Of a stretch of DNA of 64,000 nt, positions 55,301-64,000 are shown in pieces. Under the pieces are notes generated by a model, which saw only the letters and a list, made by a program, of their open reading frames with translations, did not search any database and was not told the DNA's origin. Position numbers and translations under genes: made by a program. Numbering within the stretch: position 1 is the first letter of the stretch; every line of letters begins with the position of its first letter. Source of the DNA: Agelaius tricolor (lineage: Eukaryota; Chordata; Aves; Passeriformes; Icteridae); NCBI GenBank assembly GCA_023055355.1, contig JALJCS010000035.1, positions 4,409,501 through 4,473,500 on the forward strand. The letters run 5' to 3'.

Positions 55301-58300
55301 TGTGTCTCAGCAGGTTCCAGGCCTCCAGAAACACTTCTCAATTTTCTTCTGACTATCTCCCTGCTCCCAACCCTGCTAAACCACAGCAATCTATGAAGAA
55401 ATTGGTGAGCATGACAGGGAGATTATTGCAGGCTCTATCTCACATGTGGTTAATACCTGGGAGAGATGCTAACCTTCATGGGGAAAGGGTTATGTTCATC
55501 TGGGAGCTCTGCTATTTGAGCACACAGAAATCCCATGGACACAGATACCTCCCCATGCAATCCAAACTCAGCCCATGCTACCCCTTGTGTGCTTCCCTCC
55601 TTGCCAGTCTGACTCTGATTGCACCAGATTTCCTCACAGCACTTGGGGACAGATTTCTTTTAGCCCTGACAAGCCTCAAAAACCCTTTCACAGCAAGCCA
55701 GGTGTGAACTTCATGCGCTCCATATCAGCACCACCTACCTGCCTCTAGCCTGCCTAGTTACAATAGTGACAACAGGCTTGGGCAGGTAGGAGGACACGGG
55801 ACACAGCTGGATTGGAATGCTGGGGGGGTCAGCCAGAGTGCACTGTTCCCCACAGCACTGCTTTCAGCTAAAGATCAGATCTCTCTTCACCTCCTCTTTG
55901 ACTCAAAGCTCTCAAAGTGGTGCCGTATGGATGTGATCACAATGTTCATTAGTCTCTGTCTGAGCCCCCTCATGCTGCAAAATCCCTGAAGGGGATGGGC
56001 TGGAGTGGGATGAGGTTTGCTGTGGCTGAGATCTGGTGTTTTTTTCCCCTGGGGTTTCAAGAAGTTTTGTTCCACCCATGAAAAGTGCCAGGCGTCAGGG
56101 GAAGATTTGTTTCTTGGCAGCTGTTCCCGTTTTGCTCCAGAAAACCAATGCTGTGCTAGGAATGCACCATGACTAAGATGCCTCTGGGCTGCTCAGGTCA
56201 AATAGCAGCAACGGGGGAAACGGGGGACAGGAGAGCAGTTCTGCTCAGCAGAGAGCAAACAGGAGGGCTGAGCCCTTTCATTCCCCTTTCTTTCTTCCCT
56301 CAGCCAAATACCTCAGGAGCTGAGTAGCTTGAGGGAGAGGAGGAAGCTGGGGTTAGCAGGCTGCTTCCTCCCACCTCTGGCAGCCCTGGAGCACAGGCAT
56401 GCACGCTTGGCTCTGCCTGTTGCTGCTCTGGGAAGCTTTGACACTGTCAGTCTCATTGCTTTTGAGGTGGTGTCTGATCCCTGTGGAGAACAGACCATGC
56501 TCTCTCCATTTGTTTTGCTGAGGGCTCAGGAAAGCTTTCAAGATCAGAGGTTTAAACGAGGGGTGTGACAAGCAGCGACAGTTTGGGAAAAACACAAGCA
56601 GCAAAAGGTTTTGGTACTGTCAGAGAACATGACAGGCAAGTTCACAGCCCCTGCAGGCCTTTGGCTTCCTGTTTTCTTTTGCCAAATGGAGAAAGCAATC
56701 CTGTGTGGTGACCTTGTGGCAGGCAGGGCAGAGCTGGAGATGCTGAGAGCAAAGCAGCAAGCCTGGGCAGGGACTGGGATGGGGAGATGTTCTGCAAGGG
56801 CTACAGAGGATGCCCTGAGGCATCTGGAAACTCAGCTCCTCCAGTGTGCTCAGCTCTATATCCCTCTGCACCCTGGATGCTGAAATTGCTCTCAGGGCAT
56901 CTCTTCCTGCTGCTCAGAGGCTGCCAGGGTTCATAGGAACCTCTGGGGCTGGAGAGGGGGGGGTGAGAGGAGCCCAAAACTTGTATCCTTGCCCTCCAGC
57001 AGCTGATGATGCCAGGACTGGTAATGGGGCCAGTGAGCCCTGAGTGGGTGCAGTGTGGGGCACAGCCCTGATGCTCCAGCCCCTCAGCACCACTGCAAAA
57101 TGGTCGTCCCATCAAAACACATCTTGCCTTGTTCCCAGACTAAAAGAAGGGGTTTTGTGATAAAAAGCTGCAGCTGGTCTTTCTAATCTTCCACCAGCAT
57201 CTGCATTAACTGTCAAGACAGTGATTTCCTTGATGCTGAGCAATTTTTTTCTGTGCACGCATCCAGCTAATCAATTAAGTTTCTCAGCAGCTTCCTCCAG
57301 CATTCAGGCTTGGAGGGTGGAAGGAATTTGTTATTCTAGGCACTGTTGGAGAGGCATGAACTGTACTAAAAGCAAATTGGTTGCGCTTTCCAAGCACTGA
57401 CACTCTTCACTCACAGCTTGTCTTGCTGATCCTCCTCCCTCTGCCTCCTCCCTGATCTCCTGAGCAGCTCTGGGTGCAGCCCTGGTCTTCCTCTTTCTTT
57501 TGTTGCTCCTTGCCCTGCCTAGGTGTGGTCCTCAGCATATGTGATGCAGATGCCATGAGATGTATTCACATCCATCCCAGGAACCTTGGGCTTCACCAAG
57601 ATGACCACAGGGCCGAGAAAGGGAAGTGCAAGGATCCAGCAGAGTGGGTGGAGGCACCAGAAATGTGGGAAATTTGGGGTGACCTTGGGAAGATTTATGG
57701 ATGGTTGAGAAGAATCTCCTGCCAGATCGGATACACCCTGGCTCCCTTCTAGTGGGAATGGGGATGTTTTTTATGAGTGTTTAGCAATGCAATGGCTCAA
57801 ACATGGGAGTGGTAGAGTTGCTGGGGTCAGGAGGGCTGCAGAGGTTTGTTAGGAGCACAGCCAGTTGTGTAAAACTCCTCACTCCCCACTCTCTGGCTTG
57901 TCAGGACATACGCACGCACCCTCCCGGGCCAAGGAAAACTTGGCCCCAGCAGAGCAGAGCCGGTGGCTGGCGAGGAGGGGTGGCCACAGCCTGGGCCCAG
58001 CCTGGCCTGGAGATGAGCAATTCCCATTTAGTGCAGCCTGGCAGCCTCAGGAATGCCTGTTCCCTGCAGATTTGCTGCCCAACATGTCATCCTGCTTGGA
58101 AATCTCAGCACAGAGGGTAAGGAGAAACTGGGTGAAGAAAATGAGCCATGGCTTCAGAGGGTTATCTTTATCAACAGGAAGATTTCAGCCACCTTCAGTC
58201 CTGTTAATGACATTTCTTCTGTAGGTGAAATCTCATAGATGTCCTGCTTGGGAAGTGATTTGGTGAACAAGGAAAGAGAGCCCAGGACCCCTGCTGCCAG

Positions 58301-61300
58301 TCTTCTTTCCAAGCTGTTACACAATACTATTCTGGGGTTAACAAACCAAAAACATCTGGGAATAATCAAAGCTATTTAGGCTCTGAGAAGGCATGGCTGG
58401 AGAAAGTTTGAAGGAAGCAACTTGAAAGCTCAGCACTGTTAAAAACAATCTGGAAGCCCTGAAAATTAAAACTAGGGTAACATCTACAAAGAGTGAGGAA
58501 GTATCAAAAGAAGGATCTAATATTCTCTGTGGAGCAGAAAGGAGCCGGAATGAATTGTAATGCTTGAGCTTCTAAGCTACAGGGCATTAAAAAATTGCTT
58601 CAGAACAAACAGATCTGCCTTTCCTGTGGTTTCCACTGCCATGAGAGCAGAGGGAAAGACCAATGGTCAGGCTTAAAAGCAGCTTGGGGATTGTAAGTGT
58701 GATTTAAAGACAGATAAATGCAATCTCCAAAAGCCTGGTAATGCTGGTGCAGAGCCCACAGCAAGTGCCAGGGCTGGGTCAGGGGGGACTCAGGGCACAC
58801 AGCAGAGATTTGGGGCCCAGAGGCATCCCTGGCAGGGGTGCACCAGCCAGAGTACAGCTGGCAAAAGGAGGAATGCAACCTGCAGGCTTTGCTTTGCCAG
58901 TGGCAGGATGTGTGCTTGGCTGACTGATGGCATCACCACCACAGGTTGTGGTTCCTGGGGGATGTCCTTCATGGAGGGTGGCAGGGCTGTGTTTGCTGTC
59001 TCTCACTGCAGGGGACATGCTCAGATCTGTTCTGGCATGGAGCTCAAACAATCCTGGGACCATCCTGGTGGATAAGCCAGGGCTGGCAGCTGGAAACAGT
59101 GTCCATGGGGTGTCCAGCTCTACCTGCAGCTCTGACCCTGCTCCTCCTGCAGGAGCCTGGAGGCTGCTTCCCTGGAGTGACTCAGGGAGCCAGCCCTCAT
59201 TGATGGAAATCCCCTCTTTTAGCATCACAGGAATCAGTCTGTCCCTGGGAAATCTCACTGCTGCTGATTTATAGAAGCTTTCATCTTGGAAGGCCTCTCT
59301 CAGCGCTTTCCATTCCCTCTCATATCACTTTACATCTCCTGCTATTCCTGCCTCTGGCTGGGTGTGGGGTACAAGCCCCCAGTGTCTCCAAGAGATGGAA
59401 AAGTATCTTGGGTGTAGAGAGGGTGAACACACTGCAGGAAGGACAATGGCACAGCCAGCCACCACAGGAGCTGTAGAAATTGCTAAAGATTTGGGGAATC
59501 CAGATTTACTGCATCTTCTGTGGCAATCTGGCCTCCCCAGCATCCTTGTAAATGAGAAGCCACATAAGCCTCACACTCTATTATTGCTTTAGAGCATTAG
59601 AATCCCTCATTTAGGATAAACATTCTCATCTCCAGCAGAGCATGAATAACATTAAATGAGATAGTTAAAATGTTTCAGGCCAATTATAGCCCTGGTGTAA
59701 CTTCGGCAGAGTTACACCAGGGATTAATTTGATCCGGAGAGCTCTGCCTCCTGTTCCAAACTGGGATTCCAGCACGGGTAATTACATCCTGCCTCTCTGC
59801 ACTTCCTCTGGAGTTTTAATTGGGTTGAATGGACTCAACTTCTGCTCTTTTCCTCAGAAAGCCATGAAATTTCTGAACTGCTCATGAGCTAAGGGAGCTG
59901 TGCTGCTTCTCTGCCATGCAAGTGCAGGCTGGGTCCTCTCTGGGTGTGGGTGCACAGCAGCCTGCACCCCACTGTACCTTCTGCTGGTAAACCCACCACT
60001 CCAATCTTATGCTGGGGGTCCAGCCCACCCATCCCAGCCTGGATCCCAGAGCAGGACCCCTGTGCACTGAGACAGGCAGCTGGACTGTCTCCCCCTTCCA
60101 CTTCCCAGCCCTCTTAGTAAATCAGCGTTAATGAGGGACATTTGACCCTCTCTTTCCCTGAACAGCCTCATGAAGCATTTTTGTTCCATGAGATAGTTAA
60201 GAAACTTGAACCAATTTCCTCTACTTGCTTCCACTGTCGTTTTTTGGTTGATTTTTTTTTCTTTTGAGAAAATGAAAAGTTACAGGCCACACACAGCCTT
60301 TAGGATGCCTCAGGAGTGGGAGCAGAGGAGACACAGCAGGGTCTGATGTGGAGGGGATGGAGCAGACAGGACAGTTGAGATGAGGTGACCCCAGTCCTGG
60401 TCCACTTGGTTTATCAGAGAGACCACGTGTGCAACTGAGACAAGAGGGCCAGAGCTGGGAAAGTGCACATGCTGGCTGTGATTAGGAATTTAATTGGGAA
60501 GGAATTGAATTCTGAGGCATTATCTCACTGAGTTGGAGCAATACAGAGCCATACATCCTCAGCTGTATACAGGGGCAACAGCAGAGAAAAGAGTGCTGGG
60601 AACAGCCTCCCTAGCAGATTTCCAGGACTTTCTGCTGCTGTGTGGTCCACTTCCCTTCTCAGAGAGAAATGATGAAAACAGACAGTCTGATAAACCCTGG
60701 GGAATGGGGCCCAGCAAGGCCCCACAGCGTCACCCCTTCCTCCAGGCTGTGTGGGACTGCTGGTCCCACAGCTGGGGGTAGTCCACTCAACATTTCATTT
60801 CCCCTTTTAGTTTTTCCCAAACTGTGTTTTAGTGGGGACAGAGATGGAAAGAAGAAGAGCAGAGATGTCACAATCCTTCCTTCCTTCCTCCTCAAACAAA
60901 CAGCTTTTCCTCCGTGGGACCACGATGGGGGGATCATGTCCATCAGCATCCCTCAGCAAAACACTGGTGACACCATTCCTGACCTGTGAGGGCTGCCACC
61001 ACCTCTTCTGTGTTTCTCATGAAGTGGAGGGTGATTTTGGCCAGCAGAGAGGACACAATGAACAAATTAATCAAATTCCCACTCCCACCCACCAAAGGCC
61101 TTGTGGGACATCCCAAATCTCGGCGCAAACAGCAAACAGCTCGCCATGGCCAGCGAGCCTTGTGCAGCCGCTGGCTACAGGCACTCACCAGCTCTGAGCT
61201 CAGCTGCTGGCTCTGGCTGCCTGAGTAAATAAAGAACATTTCTCACAAAATCCACCCTCTCAGAGGTCCCCAGGCAGAGGGTTGGCCTTTCCATGGCTCA

Positions 61301-63580
61301 GGAGACCTTTATCCCCCAAATCTACCACACTGCCTGCAGCTGATTTAGCAAGCGCTGGTTGCACACCCAGGTTTGCAGGGCAGTGACCCTGTCCCAGCAG
61401 CACTGTGACATTTGTAGGCACCATTTCCATCTGGCCCCATGTTGTCCTTTCTGGAAGTTTTTGAGTGCTACTCCAGATGGGGAGAGAGGTCAGAGTTATT
61501 GATGGAAAGGTCCAGACTGAAATCTGGATTTTCACTAAGCCCAGAATAACTGTGCCTGGGCTAACCCTGCAGATCAGGGATCCAGTGGGCTCCCCTCAAT
61601 GAGGCTGTGCTCCATTGTTTGGGGGTCTCATAGCCCCAGCATGCACCCATCGCTCTTGGGGCTCCTCTCCATCCTGTTCTGATCTTGCAGATTTTCTTTG
61701 TTGTTCATTTCTGCCCACCCAGGCTGAACAGCACCTCTGAGTTAAGCCCTTGACCTTTATTCTCCCTTAAATCAATACATAAAAGCCATTCTACAGCAAT
61801 ACCAGCATGTCAGGGGAACCCAGGTGATTCATATCACCGAAGAGCTGATTCTGCTTTTGAGGCTCAATCCTGGCAAGCCTTTGTCTTTTCAGATTCCAAT
61901 CTTTTCTGTGCTGCCTTCAGCACATCATTGTATTCATCCCCTGCCCCCCCTTCCTGGCATTGTTGACTGTGTATCTTGCTTTTAATCTGCTATAAAATGA
62001 AGGTAATGCCAGGTAAAACCAGTTTCATTCCTCCTGATCATAATACTTCTTTTGCCAAAAAGAAGGAAGAAAAATGTTTAACATGAGTTGAGGATGAAGA
62101 AGCTTAATTTAAAATCTTACAGAGAAAAAATATATTAGGAAAATTCTATAGACATTTGTGAAATTCTCAGTATGGAGAACCAAGCTGCTGGGAGCTCTTG
62201 TCTGTGTGTCTGGCCTTACCTCTGAGGCAGGGAGGTGACCCTACAGCCTCAGGATGGGGAGAGGGTGCTGACATCAACCAGAACATCCTGGGCAGGAGAC
62301 ACATCCCAGGTTTCTTCCCCACCATCAGCCTCTCTCCTTCCCCCATTCCTGTGGCTGGCTCTCAGAAGGAGCCAACAACCTAGTTTGGGGGCAAACTGGG
62401 TGTATTTGGCACTGAAAATTCATGCCAGCTGTGGTGAGGCCAGCACAACGGTGCCCATGGAAAAGATTCAGCTTGCGACTACTTCACTCACCAAAAAAAC
62501 AAAGACCTTCTGTCTAATATTTATTTGCAGAAACTTTGGGAGCTGCTTTCCAGTTAGGTTGAAGCTGATGTTTGCGAGCCCACACTCCCAATGACTGAGC
62601 AGCACACCCTGATAGACTTTTCCCATCAGAGCATTTATTTTTACAGCAGGACACTGAGTCCTCAAACAAACGAAGGCTTGCACAAGAAATCGTCTGCCTC
62701 AGTTTGGCAGCAAACAGGAATATTTCTCTTTATTCTAAACCCAAATTTTTGTGGCTAAATAGAGCCAAAAATATAACTCACCCTGCTACTTCTCCCAGGC
62801 ACAAGTCATCTCTGAATGCCGAAAGCAACTCTTCCCCTGCCACAAATGGACCAAATAAACCCAGCACGAGACTGGTGCTTAGGAGAAGCTGATGTGCCTC
62901 TAATGCTGTCATCTACAGTGAGCTGTGTGCACACTGATCTTTTATTAATGGATTTACATCCATGGGAAAGCTGCAGGGCACGTGAGAACCCCATGGCTGA
63001 GAGCAGGATCCCCGATCGCTCTGTGCCCACAGCTGGGGCTGCTGACCCCACCCAGGGCTCAGACAGACAAATCTCCTTCCTGGCCCAGCATTTAGCCCAG
63101 AGCCTGGCCCTCCCTGAGCTGTGGGAGGACAGCTGGGTGGTGTGGGTTTGTTGCTGTCACGGGTTGTTTTGTGAGGCTTTCAGCAGGTGCCAAGGCTGGG
63201 ATGTGCTCGGTGCCGGCTGCAGAGCGCAGGGGAGCTGCAGGACAAGGAGTCGTGGTTAATTGGTGAATTGTGGTTAATTGTTTGTTGAGAGCTGAGGTTA
63301 GAAGCCTTGGGGGAGCTGCCTGCAGGGGACAGTGAGTCCCTGAGCTGCTCTGGGCATTCAGCAGTGCCCAGGGCAGGAATTAGGAAAGACAGCTCTGGCC
63401 CCAGTTTCTCCCCATAGCCCAGTGTCCCCTCACCCTTGATGTGAAGATTCCCTCCCAGAGCCAAGGCAGTGGTGTGTGAGTGACCCAACCTTTGCTGGGA
63501 GCTGCACATGGACACCCCTGAGCCAGCCCTCAAGCCCTGGGGTCACTGAGCAGGACACAAAGCCACATCAGTCCCAAATC
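52311..63580. other. Intergenic, no gene recognised
   Basis: About 11 kb with no exon of a known family and no convincing mobile element. The longest uninterrupted frame is 194 codons at 55123-55707 (+), unassigned. Possible promoter DNA lies only at its left edge. Confidence 0.5.
55123..55707 (+). other. Unassigned 194-codon open frame
   Basis: An uninterrupted frame in CpG-poor DNA, preceded by shorter frames at 54425 and 54834 in other phases. The predicted protein has no signal peptide, repeat or motif I recognise and no clear splice sites around it. It may be chance or a remnant of an unknown element. Confidence 0.2.
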
Positions 63581-63585
63581 CCACA

Positions 63586-63830
63586 CAGAATCACAGTATG
63601 GCTGAGGCACCTTAAAGACCATCTTGTTCCAACCCTCTTCTTCAGGTTCCTCAAAGCCCCATCCAAACCATCCATCAACACTTGCAGGGGTGTGGCATCC
63701 ACATCCTCTCTGGGCAACCTGCACCCACCCCTTGCATCCCATCCCAGCTGGATCACCCTGACTCTGCAGCATTTTCTGTCCCTACGAGATGCTCCTGGCA
63801 TCCAGGCAGCCAGAGAGAAATGTCTGTGTG
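63586..63830 (-). mobile_element. CR1 LINE 3'-end fragment, reversed
   Basis: AGAATCACAGTATGGCTGAG, ACCTTAAAGACCATCTTGTT and CATCCACATCCTCTCTGGGC are the antisense of the CR1 3' UTR and its terminal ATTCTRTG-type repeat. Moderately diverged. Confidence 0.85.
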
Positions 63831-64000
63831 AGCCCTCACCTGGGAACTGAAATGCTATTGAAAGTAATGGGAAAATGGGGTTTTCCCTTCCAATCCAGCC
63901 ATTCCAGGTTTAATTTCCTTTCTCCAGAGCAAGACACTTTTCTTGAGACTTCACAGCCTCACCAATAGGCAGGAAAAGCAATAAATCCTGGTAAAACACA

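Noticed and set aside
1..64000. CRISPR arrays, bacterial operons, phage or plasmid features
   Set aside because: The sequence is vertebrate nuclear DNA. The short direct repeats are minisatellites without spacers.

Overview
The window is vertebrate nuclear DNA, most likely from a songbird. It has intron-exon genes with GT-AG splicing, CpG-island promoters, CR1 (chicken repeat 1) LINE fragments and several solo LTRs of types I recognise from passerine genomes. The two protein genes have lengths (569 and 403 residues) close to what I recall for the chicken orthologues. The species cannot be named from the sequence.

Layout. Positions 1-9662 contain no gene I recognise, only a 34-bp minisatellite, a pentanucleotide array and two exon-like segments. 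ST6GALNAC1 lies at 9663-21449 on the + strand in nine coding exons. Its introns contain a recent 212-bp duplication and several LTR insertions. About 9.3 kb of repeat-rich spacer follows. ST6GALNAC2 lies at 30726-41049 (+) in ten coding exons and starts in a CpG island. Its 3' UTR probably ends near the AATAAA at 42452. Facing it on the - strand, with a CpG-island promoter near 46461, is a non-coding snoRNA host gene. It carries two box C/D snoRNAs of the SNORD1 (snR38) family, so I call it the SNHG16 orthologue. From 46.6 to 64 kb I find no recognisable gene, only an LTR, a CpG-rich patch at about 52.1 kb and CR1 pieces.

Function. ST6GALNAC1 and ST6GALNAC2 are Golgi type II sialyltransferases that add alpha-2,6-sialic acid to O-linked GalNAc (sialyl-Tn and related mucin-type glycans). 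Their catalytic exons match in splice phase and nearly in length, so they are a tandem duplicate pair. The stem regions differ completely. ST6GALNAC1 has one large exon encoding 14-15 residue repeats, whereas ST6GALNAC2 has two small stem exons. The snoRNA host is unrelated to glycosylation. Its snoRNAs are predicted to guide methylation of a conserved G near the 28S peptidyl-transferase centre. The order ST6GALNAC1 - ST6GALNAC2 - convergent SNHG16 matches human 17q25 as I remember it. The human neighbours MXRA7, PRCD and CYGB were not found here.
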